A stretch of 64,000 nucleotides of DNA from Streptomyces endophytica. Lineage in GTDB: Bacteria; Actinomycetota; Actinomycetes; Streptomycetales; Streptomycetaceae. The stretch is taken from assembly GCF_026153355.1 (NCBI RefSeq), contig NZ_CP110636.1:6696001-6760000 (forward strand), in the 5' to 3' direction. Made by a program: the position numbers and the translations under genes. The notes under the pieces are model-generated. The model had not been told where the DNA came from, searched no databases, and worked only from the letters and a program-made list of their open reading frames with translations. This document shows, in pieces, positions 46,348 through 55,200 of this stretch; position 1 is the first letter of the stretch; the number at the start of each line of letters is the position of its first letter.

Positions 46348-47682
46348 TCTTCTGCGTCCGCCGCGACACCGAGTCGATCACGACCGCGGCCAGCAGCACC
46401 GCGCCGGTGATCATGTACTGGATCTCACTGGCCATGCCCAGCAGGTTCAGGCCCTGCTGGATGGACTGGATGACCAGCATGCCCAGCAGCGCGGACCAGA
46501 TCTTGCCGCGGCCGCCGAAGAGGCTGGTGCCGCCGATGACCGCCGCCGCGATGACGTTCATCAGGGTGTTGCCGGAGCCGAGGTTCTTCGTGGCGCCACC
46601 GGAGAGGCTGGCGATGAAGAGTCCGCCGAAGGCGGCGAGCATCCCGGAGATCGCGAAGACGCTGATCCGGATCTTGTTCACGTTGATACCGGCCCGGCGG
46701 GCCGCCTCGGCGTTGCCGCCGACCGCGAAGATCTGCCGCCCGTACGTGGTGCGGCGCACCACGAAATCGGCGATGACCAGGACGGCCAGGAACAGCACCA
46801 GGGCCAGCGGGAGCCCGCGGGCGCCGGCCGGCTCGTTCAGGACGTAGGCGACCACGAAGGCGATCACCGCGACCACGCCGGTGCGCAGCAGGATCTCGCT
46901 GAGCGGCCGGGACGGCAGCTCGGCGGCCTTGCGGCGCTTGCTGTCCAGCAGCAGCGAGCCGGCGTACGCGAGGACCGCGACCAGCGCCAGGCCGTACGCG
47001 GCGGCCTTGTCCTCGAAGTAGTAGCCGGTGAGGTTCTCGACCAGGCTGCCGCTCGGCGTGTTGATCGAGCCTTCCTGGCCCATCATCCAGATCTGCAGAC
47101 CGCTCCAACCGAGGAATCCGGCCAGGGTGACGACGAACGCCGGCACACCGATCTTGGCGAAAAAGAAACCGTGGATGACGCCGATGACCACACCGGCCGC
47201 GATGGCGATCAGGACCGCGAGCCAGTCGTTGACACCGTGGGTGACGCTGAGCACCGCCCAGACGGCCGCGCCGACACCGGCGACCGAGCCGACGGAGAGA
47301 TCGATCTCACCGAGCAGCAGGACGAAGACGATGCCGACGGCCATGATGCCGAGGCCGGAGGTGTAGACACCGATGTTCGCGAGGCTGTCCGCCGACAGGA
47401 AGCTGCTGTTCTTGAGCTGGAAGACGATCGCGATGACGATCAGGCCGATGACGACCGGCAGCGAGCCCAGCTCACCGCCGCGCAGCCGGCGCTTGAAGTC
47501 GGCGAGGTAGCCGGCCAGGCCCGCTTCCCGGACCAGCAGCCGGGGGTCGACGGCGGCGGGCTGGGGAGCGTCGACGGCGGTGGCCTGCGCGGTCTCCGCC
47601 GAGGCCTCGGCCGCGGTCTCCGCAGCGCTGTCGGCCGCGGTCTCCGTCGCCTCGTCCGCCGTCCCTTGGTGAGGTCGCTCAT
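46331..47682 (-). CDS. xylH: xylose ABC transporter permease XylH, frameshifted near the start
   Basis: The membrane permease of the D-xylose importer, BPD_transp_2 (RbsC/XylH) family. About 450 residues with a long N-terminus and about ten hydrophobic segments: SLPVVIGLIVIAIVFQL, MAVGIVFVLLLGEIDLSVGS, VLIAIAAGVVIGVIHGFFFA and others. The family loops GEIDLSVGSV and GGTSLFGGRGKIWSALLG are present. The start ATG 47682 (MSDLTKG) lies in an ATGA overlap with xylG. The frame changes near 47664, where AAGGGACGG appears to have lost one base (ADEATETAADS follows). The acidic, Ala-rich N-terminal 45 residues are cytoplasmic. Confidence 0.88.
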
Positions 47683-48470
47683 GCTCCGGCCTCCTTCTTC
47701 ACCTGGTCCGTGCGCGCCTTGCGGCGGGTCACCGCGTTGTCCGAGGCACCCGTGATGGCGGCGATGATCTCTTCGTGGGAGGTGCCCTCGACGTCGAAGA
47801 CACCGTTGTTGCGGCCCAGCCGCAGCACCGCGACCCGGTCCGCGACGGCCTGCACATCGGCCATGTTGTGGCTGATGAGGATGACGCCCAGCCCGCGCTC
47901 GCGCAGCCGCTCGACCAGGTCGAGGACCTGCGCGGTCTGCTCGACGCCGAGTGCGGCGGTGGGCTCGTCGAGGATGACGATCTTCGGGTCGCCGATCAGC
48001 GCGCGGGCGATGGCGACGACCTGCCGCTGGCCTCCGGAGAGCGCGGCGACCGGGATGCGGACGCTGGGGATGCGGATGGAGAGGGTGTCGAGCAGTTCCT
48101 TGGCGCGCTTCTCCATGGCGATCTCGTCGAGGACGCCGGCGGTGCGGCTCTCGTTGCCGAGGAAGAGGTTGGCGACGACGTCGAGGTTGTCGCAGAGCGC
48201 GAGGTCCTGGTAGACCGTCGCGACGCCGAGCTCCTGGGCGTCGTGCGGCTTGTTGATGCGGACCGCCTCGCCCTCCCACTCGATGGTGCCGTCGTCGACC
48301 GGGTGGACGCCCGAGATGGTCTTGACCAGGGTGGACTTGCCGGCGCCGTTGTCGCCCACGAGGGCGACCACCTCACCGGGGTGGATCTCCAGCGTGACGT
48401 CCGTGAGTGCCTGGACGGCGCCGAACCGCTTGGAGATTCCGCGCAACGCCAGCACAGGCGTAGCGGACAC
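47679..48470 (-). CDS. xylG: xylose ABC transporter ATP-binding protein XylG
   Basis: A 263-residue single-domain sugar ATPase, unlike the fused double ATPases of E. coli XylG. Motifs: Walker A VGDNGAGKSTLVKT, Q-loop VYQDLALCDNL, signature LSGGQRQVVAIARAL, Walker B IVILDEPTAALG and the switch LISHNMADV. Position decides the start: GAAGGAG directly abuts the ATG at 48479 but lies 9 bases from the in-frame GTG 48470 (VSATPVLALRGI), so the GTG is used here. It overlaps xylH by ATGA. Confidence 0.9.
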   Translation of the reverse strand: MSATPVLALRGISKRFGAVQALTDVTLEIHPGEVVALVGDNGAGKSTLVKTISGVHPVDDGTIEWEGEAVRINKPHDAQELGVATVYQDLALCDNLDVVANLFLGNESRTAGVLDEIAMEKRAKELLDTLSIRIPSVRIPVAALSGGQRQVVAIARALIGDPKIVILDEPTAALGVEQTAQVLDLVERLRERGLGVILISHNMADVQAVADRVAVLRLGRNNGVFDVEGTSHEEIIAAITGASDNAVTRRKARTDQVKKEAGA

Positions 48471-48615
48471 GTGAATCATCTCCTTCGCCGCCGTCACAAC
48501 GGCGGGGGGCATGGTGGTGCGAAGAGGGGTGCGTGTTGAGCAGGGAGAGAAGAGGGGGCAAGGGGGCTCGGCGAGCGGGTCAGAGGGGTGCTCGGCGGGC
48601 CGGGGTGAGGGGGAC

Positions 48616-48656
48616 GGCCCCGCCCGCGCCGGAACGGGTCGGCGCGGGCCGGGGCC
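48616..48656 (-). promoter_or_regulatory. long hairpin in the xylF-xylG gap
   Basis: 16-17-base arms (48616-48631 with 48640-48656, one bulged base) around GAACGGGT, in the 260-base untranslated gap between xylF and xylG. A partial terminator or 3'-stabilising stem here would keep the binding protein more abundant than the permease and ATPase, as in other binding-protein operons. The gap holds no gene. Confidence 0.6.
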
Positions 48657-48730
48657 TTGAGGCCGGAGGCCTTGCGCGGTACCGAGTACGTGGTGCCGCG
48701 TGGGTGAGGTGGCGTAGGTGCCGCCGCCGG

Positions 48731-49825
48731 CTACTTGATGCCGGCCGCCGCGCAGGCCTTCTTGAGGTCGCCGGTGCAGATCTGGCTCGCCTTGTAGACC
48801 TTGTCCTTGATGATCGTGGAGGCGATGTTGTCCTTGGTCACGATCTGCGCGTCGTAGAGCTTGGCGGGGATGCCCTTGACCGCGCCGCTGAGGCTGTCGA
48901 CCTTGGTGGACGTCAGGCCGTCGATCTTCTCGCCCTTGAGCAGCTTGACCGCGATCTCGGCCGTGGAGTCGGCCTGCGGCTTGATCTGCTTGTAGATGGT
49001 GAACGCCTGGTCGCCCTTGAGGATCCGCTGCAGACCCGCGAGCTCGGCGTCCTGGCCGCCGACCGGGACCTTGACGCCCTTCTGCTTCAGCGCGGTGATG
49101 ATGCCGCCGGCCATGCCGTCGTTGCCGGAGTAGACGCCCTGGATCCCGTCCTTGCCGAGCGAGTCGAGGGCAGCGTTCATCTTCTTGTTGGCCTCGTCCG
49201 AGGACCAGTCCGGGATGTCCTGCTCGTACGCGACCTTCTTGACCTGCTTGTCGAGGACGCTGTGCGCGCCCTTCTTGAAGAACGGCATGTTCGGGTCGGT
49301 CGGCGAGCCGTTGATCATGACGACATTGCTGTCCTTGGCCTTGTCGCCGAGCGCCTTGACCAGCGCCTGCCCCTGGAGGCGGCCGATCTTCTCGTTGTCG
49401 TAGGAGACATAGGCCGAAATTTTGCCCTCGGCCAGACGGTCGTAGGCGATGACCTTGACGCCCTTCTTGGCGGCCTGGTTGACCCACGACTGGGTCGCCT
49501 TGTAGTCGACCGGGTCCAGGATGATCACCTTCACGCCCTGGGTGATCAGCGCGTCGAACTGCTTCTTCTGGGTCTCGGTCTCCTGCGCCGCGTTGTTGTA
49601 CTTCACCGTGCAGTCGCTGCACAGCTGCTTGATCTTCGCCTCCATCATCGGACGGTCGAAGGTCTCGTAGCGCGTGGTCTTGTTCTCCGGCAGGAGCAGG
49701 CCGATGGTCTTGTTGTCGCCACCGCCGCCCTTGGCGCCGTCTCCGGCCTTGCCGCAGGCGGCCACGGAGAGCGCCATCGAGACGGCGGCGGTGCCTATGA
49801 CGACGCGACGCGTCCAAACGTTCAT
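48731..49825 (-). CDS. xylF: xylose ABC transporter substrate-binding lipoprotein XylF
   Basis: A 364-residue periplasmic-binding-protein-like lipoprotein (peripla_BP_4, ribose/xylose class). The signal MNVWTRRVVIGTAAVSMALS ends with lipobox VAAC. The mature protein begins with a Gly-rich linker, then TIGLLLPENKTTRYETFDRP, VIILDPVDYKAT, NVVMINGSPTDPN and VYSGNDGMAGGIITAL, a normal two-lobe fold. It binds D-xylose outside the membrane for XylGH. The order xylF-xylG-xylH downstream of rok7B7 matches SCO6009-SCO6011. Confidence 0.9.
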   Translation of the reverse strand: MNVWTRRVVIGTAAVSMALSVAACGKAGDGAKGGGGDNKTIGLLLPENKTTRYETFDRPMMEAKIKQLCSDCTVKYNNAAQETETQKKQFDALITQGVKVIILDPVDYKATQSWVNQAAKKGVKVIAYDRLAEGKISAYVSYDNEKIGRLQGQALVKALGDKAKDSNVVMINGSPTDPNMPFFKKGAHSVLDKQVKKVAYEQDIPDWSSDEANKKMNAALDSLGKDGIQGVYSGNDGMAGGIITALKQKGVKVPVGGQDAELAGLQRILKGDQAFTIYKQIKPQADSTAEIAVKLLKGEKIDGLTSTKVDSLSGAVKGIPAKLYDAQIVTKDNIASTIIKDKVYKASQICTGDLKKACAAAGIK

Positions 49826-49915
49826 TGGGGTTGCCTCCCTGACGAGGCCGCGTCCTTGCGGCCGAGGTGGGGGAAGTCAACTCGGCCGCCAGCCGACCGT
49901 CAAGAAGTAAATCCT

Positions 49916-49944
49916 TAACGAGATGGCAACGGTGCCATGCGTTA
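49916..49944. promoter_or_regulatory. nested palindrome upstream of xylF, candidate Rok7B7 operator
   Basis: An inner repeat ATGGCA-ACGG-TGCCAT (49923-49938) is nested in an outer TAACG/CGTTA pair (49916-49920 and 49940-49944). It lies 91 bases upstream of the xylF start and 21 bases after the rok7B7 stop. It could be the operator of the ROK regulator on xylFGH, or a weak terminator for rok7B7. Confidence 0.55.
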
Positions 49945-49964
49945 GCTGTGTGAACGCAGAGCGC

Positions 49965-51163
49965 TCATGCCAAGGCGGGTGCGTCCACGTTCCGCGCCCC
50001 GTCGAGCAGGGTCGAATCGCCCATCTCACTCAGCACCAGCGCCAGCGCGCCCAGCACCTCGGCGCGACCGCCGAGCGTGCCGGTGACGATGCCCAACTGC
50101 CGTGCGGCGCTGGGAATTGCGTACCGCGAGACGGACTCGCGGATCGGTGCGAGCACCAGCTCACCGGCGTCGGCGAGATCCCCGCCGAGCACCACTCGGC
50201 TGGGATTGAGCAGATTGCACAGGTTCGCCACACCACTGCCGATATGGCGGCCTACGTCCGCGATGACCCGCCGGCAGCCCGGATCGCCCTCGCGGGCCAG
50301 CTGAACCACCCGCGCCATGGTCAGATCGGGTCCGTGGCTCGGCTGCAGCAGCGGCAGGACGTACCGGGCCGCGGTGAAGGTCTCCAGGCAGCCGCGGTTG
50401 CCGCACCGGCACACCGGCCCGGACTCGTCCAGCGTGATGTGCCCGATCTCGCCCGCGGTGCCGCCCGGCCCGCGGTAGATCTGCCCGCTGATCACCAGCC
50501 CGGCACCGACACCGCTGGCGACCTTGATGTACGCGAGGTCGGCGGCCCCGCGGCCACCGCCCCAGACCAGCTCGCCCAGCGCGCCGAGGTTGGCGTCGTT
50601 GTCGACGTACACGGGGACACCGAGCCGCCCGGACAGCTCCTGGCGGGGGTTCGTGCCCGTCCAGCCCGGCAGGATCGCGGTCGAGCCCAGCGTCCCGGAT
50701 TCCACGTCGATCGGTCCGGGCACGCCCAGGCCGACGCCGATGACCTTGTCAGCGCCGATCCCGGTCGCCGCGATCAGCCGGTTGACCAGCTGTTCCGCGC
50801 GGTCGAAGCCCTCCGCGGCGGAGGCGTCCACATCGATCGGCTCGGCCTCCTCGGCGAGCACCTGGTGCGCCAGGTTGCCGACCGCCACGCGCAGGTGGGA
50901 GTGGCCGAAGTCGACGCCCACGACGATGCCCGCGTCGCCGGAGAGCGAGACGCTGCGCGCCCGCCGGCCGCCCGCCGAGGTGGGGGTGACCTCGACGGTT
51001 CCGCCGTCCTTCAGTTCCCGGACGATGTTGGAGACGGTGGCCGCGGACAGCCCGTGCTCCGGGCGATCTCCGCCTGCGTGAGCGAGCCCGCCATGCGTAC
51101 GGCGCGTACCACCCGCTCCAGATTGGCCCGGTGCAGCGAGGACTGCGACCCCGGAGTCTCCAT
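49965..51163 (-). CDS. rok7B7: ROK family regulator Rok7B7, frameshifted in the HTH region
   Basis: About 399 residues. An N-terminal winged helix (LHRANLERVVRAVRMAGSLT then QAEIARSTG, LSAATVSNIVRELKDGG) precedes a sugar-kinase-like ROK domain: VVGVDFGHSHLRVAVG, GVGLGVPGPID, VYVDNDANLGALGE, the zinc motif CRCGNRGCLE and GGTAGEIGH. In S. coelicolor Rok7B7 controls xylose uptake, carbon catabolite repression and antibiotic production. The frame changes near 51050, where GGGCTGTCCG should read GGGCCTGTCCG, one lost base. ATG 51163 has GGGAG about 11 bases upstream. It lies between ngcG and xylF, as SCO6008 does. Confidence 0.9.
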
Positions 51164-51324
51164 CGACTCATCCACTCCCGCCTGGGACGGACGGCGCGAC
51201 GACCGCCCGCCTTGCCGGGCCACAGCAGCGGGGCCCGGCTTGTCTCCAACATGTGAATCTAAGCTGAGCCGCCCGGGCCACCTCCCGTCAAGTCCTTCAT
51301 CGACCCCGAAACCAGCACAGCGCA

Positions 51325-51358
51325 CGTGCCTCCCGCCGGCAATCCGGCGGGAGGCACG
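51325..51358 (-). terminator. terminator of the ngcEFG operon
   Basis: Perfect 15-base stem (51325-51339 with 51344-51358) and loop CAAT, just beyond the ngcG stop on the minus strand and before rok7B7. Confidence 0.85.
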
Positions 51359-51371
51359 GTCTGATCAGGCC

Positions 51372-52340
51372 TTACTTCAGCGCGCCGGCGGTCAGCCCGG
51401 CCACCACCTGGCGCTGGAAGATGATGTAGGCGGCGAGCACCGGGAGCATCGCGATCGTCAGACCCGCGAACAGTCCCGACCAGTCGCCCTTGTACCCCTG
51501 GCTCACCGCCAGGGCCACCAGCCCCTGGGTGAGCATCTTCTTGTCCGGGTCACCGACGTTGAGCACCGTCGGCAGCAGGTACTGGTTCCACTGCCCGAGG
51601 AAGTTGAAGATCCCGACGCTGATCAGGCCGGGCTTGGCCATCGGCAGCATGACCTGGAAGAAGGTGCGGGTGTGCGAGGCGCCGTCGATCAGCGCGGCCT
51701 CGGCCACCGAGGTGGGCAGCGTCCGGAAGAAGCCGCTCAGGAAGAAGACCGTGAACGGCAGCGAATAGGCGATGTAGACCAGGATCAGGCCGTGGTAGCT
51801 GTCCAGCAGCGCCATGTTCTTCATGACGAAGAACAGCGGCACCAGCGCCAGGATGACCGGGAAGCCCATGCCGCCGACGAACAGGAAGTAGAGGAAACGG
51901 TTGCCGGGGAAGTCGAAGCGGGCCAGCACATAGGCCGCCATCGACCCGAGCAGCATCGTGCCGATCAGCGAACCGCCCACCACGATCAGCGAGTTGAGGA
52001 AGTACTGGCCCATGTTCGCCTTGTCCCAGGCGCGGGCCCAGTTGTCGAAGTGCAGGACCGAGGGCAGGCTCCAGGGCGAACCGAAGATCTCGGTGTCGTC
52101 CTTGAAGGAGCTGACCACCGCCCAGAGCAGCGGCATGGTCACCAACAGGCCCCAGATGACCAGCACTCCGTGTGAGAAGACGTTGAGGACCCGGCCCTCG
52201 CCGCCGCCGTTCCGGCCGGCCGCACCGTCCGTGCCGCCGCGTCCGGCGCGCGGCCCGGGCACCCGCGAGGCGGTACCGCCGGGCGGCCCCTGCTCCTTGG
52301 TGACGCCCGGGAGGTCCGCGGGGTCGGTCTGCGCGCTCAT
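51372..52340 (-). CDS. ngcG: amino-sugar ABC transporter permease NgcG
   Basis: A 322-residue MalG-like inner permease. A polar Pro/Gly-rich head of about 50 residues precedes six hydrophobic segments. The EAA loop is VAEAALIDGASHTRTFFQVMLP and the last segment ends AYIIFQRQVVAGLTAGALK. With NgcF it forms the channel of the CUT1 importer for N-acetylglucosamine and N,N'-diacetylchitobiose described in streptomycetes. It starts ATG 52340, overlapping ngcF. The substrate assignment rests on gene order and the binding-protein type, not on residues seen here. No ATPase gene is in the operon; such importers borrow the shared ATPase MsiK. Confidence 0.82.
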   Translation of the reverse strand: MSAQTDPADLPGVTKEQGPPGGTASRVPGPRAGRGGTDGAAGRNGGGEGRVLNVFSHGVLVIWGLLVTMPLLWAVVSSFKDDTEIFGSPWSLPSVLHFDNWARAWDKANMGQYFLNSLIVVGGSLIGTMLLGSMAAYVLARFDFPGNRFLYFLFVGGMGFPVILALVPLFFVMKNMALLDSYHGLILVYIAYSLPFTVFFLSGFFRTLPTSVAEAALIDGASHTRTFFQVMLPMAKPGLISVGIFNFLGQWNQYLLPTVLNVGDPDKKMLTQGLVALAVSQGYKGDWSGLFAGLTIAMLPVLAAYIIFQRQVVAGLTAGALK

Positions 52341-53263
52341 CAGAACTCCAGTCGCTCGCGGCGTCCCAGCCGCATGACGATGCCCGAGAAGATCAGGGTC
52401 ACGATCAGCAGGGAAACGCCGATGGCGGTCGCATAGCCGGCCTGACCGTCGCGGAACGTCTTCTGGTACACGTACAGCGGAAGGACCTCGGTCGAATAGT
52501 CGGGACCGCCCGGGCCGACGCTCATGATCTGCACGAACGCGAAGGCCGAAACGTCCAGGGCGAGAATGCCCATGTAGATCCAGCCGGTCTGCACGGTGTC
52601 CCACAGCAGCGGCAGGGTGATCCGGAAGAAGGTGTTGAAGCGGTTCGCGCCGTCCAGCAGCGCGGCCTCGTAGAAGTCCTTCGGAATGGAACTCATACCG
52701 GCCGAGAACAGCACGACGTAGAAACCGACATTGGCCCACACCATGGCGGCCATCACGCACCACAGCGCGAGCTGCGGGTCCCCCAGCCAGTCGGGCTGCA
52801 CATTGTCGAGCCCGATCGCCTGGAAGAACGCGTTCAGGGCGCCGCTCTCCGGGTTGTAGGCGAACTGGAAGAGCAGCGCCACGATCGGGACCGACAGCAC
52901 CTGCGGGAAGAAGTAGAGGATTTTGTAGGTGCCCGAGCCGCGCACCCCGCCGATGACCGCCTTCTTCCGGCGGCGGCCACCGACGTTGAGCATGAACGCG
53001 AAGAACAATCCGAGCGAGAGCGTCACCACCGGCAGCAGCAGCAACAGCGTGACACTGTTGCCCACCGCGGCCCAGAACACCTCGTCCTTGAACAGGCGGG
53101 CGTAATTGTCGAACCCGACCACCTGCAGGTCCGGACTCAGGCCGGTCCAGTCCGTGAAGGAGTAGTAGATGGCCTGGAGGAATGGCGAGATCACGAAGAT
53201 CGCATAAATCGCCAGCGGGAGCACCAAGAACCCCGCGATGAAACGGTACTTACCGTGTTTCAT
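52340..53263 (-). CDS. ngcF: amino-sugar ABC transporter permease NgcF
   Basis: A 307-residue MalF-like permease with six hydrophobic segments (FIAGFLVLPLAIYAIFVISP, VTLLLLLPVVTLSLGLFFAF and others). The EAA loop is DFYEAALLDGANRFNTFFRITLP. The basic loop GGRRRKKAVIGGVRG is unusual but typical of this subgroup. It is joined to ngcG by an ATGA overlap and follows ngcE after about 60 bases. Expected to act with NgcE, NgcG and MsiK. Confidence 0.82.
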   Translation of the reverse strand: MKHGKYRFIAGFLVLPLAIYAIFVISPFLQAIYYSFTDWTGLSPDLQVVGFDNYARLFKDEVFWAAVGNSVTLLLLLPVVTLSLGLFFAFMLNVGGRRRKKAVIGGVRGSGTYKILYFFPQVLSVPIVALLFQFAYNPESGALNAFFQAIGLDNVQPDWLGDPQLALWCVMAAMVWANVGFYVVLFSAGMSSIPKDFYEAALLDGANRFNTFFRITLPLLWDTVQTGWIYMGILALDVSAFAFVQIMSVGPGGPDYSTEVLPLYVYQKTFRDGQAGYATAIGVSLLIVTLIFSGIVMRLGRRERLEF

Positions 53264-53326
53264 GACTACCGATCCCGCTCTCTGCCTGCGTTCCCACCGC
53301 CGGTGACGCGTCGGACGACGTATCGG

Positions 53327-54766
53327 TCAGCGCTTGTACTTCTTCACGCTGGAATCGTCGCGGGTTTCGTCCGCGTACTTCTGGATCTTCGTGATGGCCT
53401 CGTCGGGCGTCATCCGGCCGGCCATCATCTCGCCCAGCGCACCGACCCCGATGCGTTCCTTCTGCAGCGCCACGTACCAGTCCTGGAGCCGCGGATTGAC
53501 GATGTTCTGGCCCGCCTTCTGCAGCGCGGCCTGCGCCGATGCCAGGCCCGGCGGCAGCTTCAGCCCTTCCGTTCCGCCGTTGAGCGAGGTCAGTGAGGAC
53601 ACCTGCTTGATGAAGTTCTGCGCGGACTGCTTGCTGAGCATGATGCGCAGCAATTCCATTCCGCCCTCGGCGTTCCGCGCCTTCCTCGGGACGATGTACG
53701 GCTCGCCGCCGGACGCCCAGATCGTGCCGTACGGCATCTTGTCGGAGGAGGACAGGCTGGACGGGGCGCCGACCGCGAGGTCGAAGTTCGGGTTCTTCGC
53801 GATCTGCTTGGCCGACTCGTTCTCCACCCAGGAGCCGTTGGGGATGAACAGCGCCTTGCCCTCGGCCCAGGCCTTCTGCGACTGGAGGTGGTCCAGGCCG
53901 GGCGAGCCCTTCAGCACATAGCCCTTGCGGTACAGCTCGTAATAGGCCTCGAAGGCCGCCTTGACCGCCGGGTCCTTCCAGGCGTTGGGCTCCAGATTGT
54001 CGATCTTCTTGAGGACCTCTTCGCCACCGATCTTCGCGATGAACGGGTAGAGGCTGAAGGGCAGGTAGTACGGGTACTTACCGGGGTACGTCCAGCCGGC
54101 GACGCCCTTCTTCTTGGCCTTCGCGCAGAGCGCGAGCATGTCGTCCCAGGTTTCGGGGTATTCCGCGTCGAGCTTCTGCAGATTGCTCCGGGAGTACCAC
54201 ACGCCGTACACCGTGTAGGCGTAGTAGAGGATCCAGGTCTCCTTGCCGCCGAACTGCCCCATTTCGACGACGCCGGGGCGCAGGGTGTCGCGCACCTTCT
54301 TGTTCGGGTCGTCGGCGGAGGGGGCGTCCAGGAGCGGGGTGAGGTCGGTCAGCTGGTCCTTGGCCACCAGCGTGCCGAAATCCATCTGCTCGGCACCGGA
54401 GTTGTCGACCAGGTCCGGGGGGTTTCCGCCGTTGAAGCGCGGCTGCAGGGTCGACTGGATCTTCTGGGTCGAGGACAGCTTGACCTTGCCGTCGGCCTTC
54501 GGGAAGGACTTGACGTACAGGGCCTGGGCGTCCTTGGCGTATTTGTCGCCGAATCCGCCGTCGAAGATGACCACGTCGAGGCCGGCCGAATCGTTGACCG
54601 CCAGCGGATTCTTCGCCGACTTCTTGCCCTTTTCGACCTTGTCCTCGTCGCCGCCGCCGCCGCTGGCACAGGCGGACAGCACGCTCATGGCCGGTACCGC
54701 AACGATCCCCAGGGCGGCGGCTCGCTTGACCAGATCACGACGATTGAATTCTGAGGTGGATCCCAT
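53327..54766 (-). CDS. ngcE: amino-sugar binding lipoprotein NgcE
   Basis: A 479-residue extracytoplasmic binding protein. The N-terminus carries a twin-arginine-like motif NRRDLVKR followed by a hydrophobic stretch and lipobox LSAC, so it is probably a Tat-exported lipoprotein. The mature part is a CUT1 solute-binding fold with long insertions (NPLAVNDSAGLDVVIFDGGF, ETWILYYAYTVYGVWYSRSN, AEGKALFIPNGSWVENES). NgcE of S. olivaceoviridis binds N-acetylglucosamine and chitobiose. The DasR-like site 184 bases upstream supports this role. GAGGA lies 8 bases before the ATG 54766. Confidence 0.85.
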   Translation of the reverse strand: MGSTSEFNRRDLVKRAAALGIVAVPAMSVLSACASGGGGDEDKVEKGKKSAKNPLAVNDSAGLDVVIFDGGFGDKYAKDAQALYVKSFPKADGKVKLSSTQKIQSTLQPRFNGGNPPDLVDNSGAEQMDFGTLVAKDQLTDLTPLLDAPSADDPNKKVRDTLRPGVVEMGQFGGKETWILYYAYTVYGVWYSRSNLQKLDAEYPETWDDMLALCAKAKKKGVAGWTYPGKYPYYLPFSLYPFIAKIGGEEVLKKIDNLEPNAWKDPAVKAAFEAYYELYRKGYVLKGSPGLDHLQSQKAWAEGKALFIPNGSWVENESAKQIAKNPNFDLAVGAPSSLSSSDKMPYGTIWASGGEPYIVPRKARNAEGGMELLRIMLSKQSAQNFIKQVSSLTSLNGGTEGLKLPPGLASAQAALQKAGQNIVNPRLQDWYVALQKERIGVGALGEMMAGRMTPDEAITKIQKYADETRDDSSVKKYKR

Positions 54767-54949
54767 GCTCAAGTCCTCGCCTTCTTCAGGACTCAGGCGG
54801 TGTACCGGAGCCACCCCGGCACCGCGGGTCAGATGAAGCTGAGTTGTACGGGATGTGCACCGGGCCTGCTAGGGAAATGCGGGTCAATCATCCGTTCCCC
54901 GCTTTCCCCCCGGATCCACGGCCTGGGTCGTACGGCCGGTCGGACGCCG

Positions 54950-54982
54950 ACAGGTATAGTCCACTTCCAGCCGAAGGGGCAA
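54950..54982 (-). promoter_or_regulatory. ngcE promoter with overlapping DasR-like (dre) site
   Basis: ACAGGTATAGTCCACT (54950-54965) matches the dre consensus ACTGGTCTAGACCACT at 13 of 16 positions. On the minus strand it overlaps a -10 box TATACC (54958-54953). TTGCCC (54982-54977) lies 18 bases upstream as a -35 box. So DasR would block RNA polymerase directly and be released by glucosamine 6-phosphate. The rest of the gap 54767-55200 holds the divergent GH92 promoter and no gene. Confidence 0.65.
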
Positions 54983-55108
54983 GATCGAATGCAGGGTTGG
55001 ACGGGCATCTTTCCCTAGTTGAGACCTCGCGGACATGCGGCGCATCTGCCGCCGGCGGCCCGCGGGATCACCCGCGACACGACCGGCACCCCGATCGCAG
55101 CGACACCC

Positions 55109-55180
55109 TTGACACCAAAGTCCCCACGCACGTTACTTATCTCTGTTTATCTTGGCGCCATTCAACTGACAACGATGTCA
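55109..55180 (+). promoter_or_regulatory. GH92 promoter and downstream inverted repeat
   Basis: TTGACA (55109-55114) is followed after 18 bases by TTACTT (55133-55138), with TACTTA one base further also possible: a good housekeeping-type promoter in a markedly AT-rich patch. Downstream lies TGACA-ACGA-TGTCA (55167-55180), a perfect 5-base inverted repeat placed where a roadblock repressor could bind, 20 bases before the GTG. Confidence 0.6.
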
Positions 55181-55200
55181 CTCTGGTTGAGAGGGCTCGC

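Noticed and set aside
43892..47755. A 1287-codon plus-strand open frame
   Set aside because: It is antisense to dxs and xylH, both of which show clear catalytic motifs. Val/Gly/Asp/Arg-rich wording is typical of antisense frames in streptomycetes.
48477..48479. ATG 48479 as the start of xylG
   Set aside because: The Shine-Dalgarno GAAGGAG touches this ATG, leaving no spacing. The GTG nine bases further on has normal spacing.
49923..52175. A 750-codon plus-strand open frame
   Set aside because: Antisense to rok7B7 and ngcG, with no recognisable domains.
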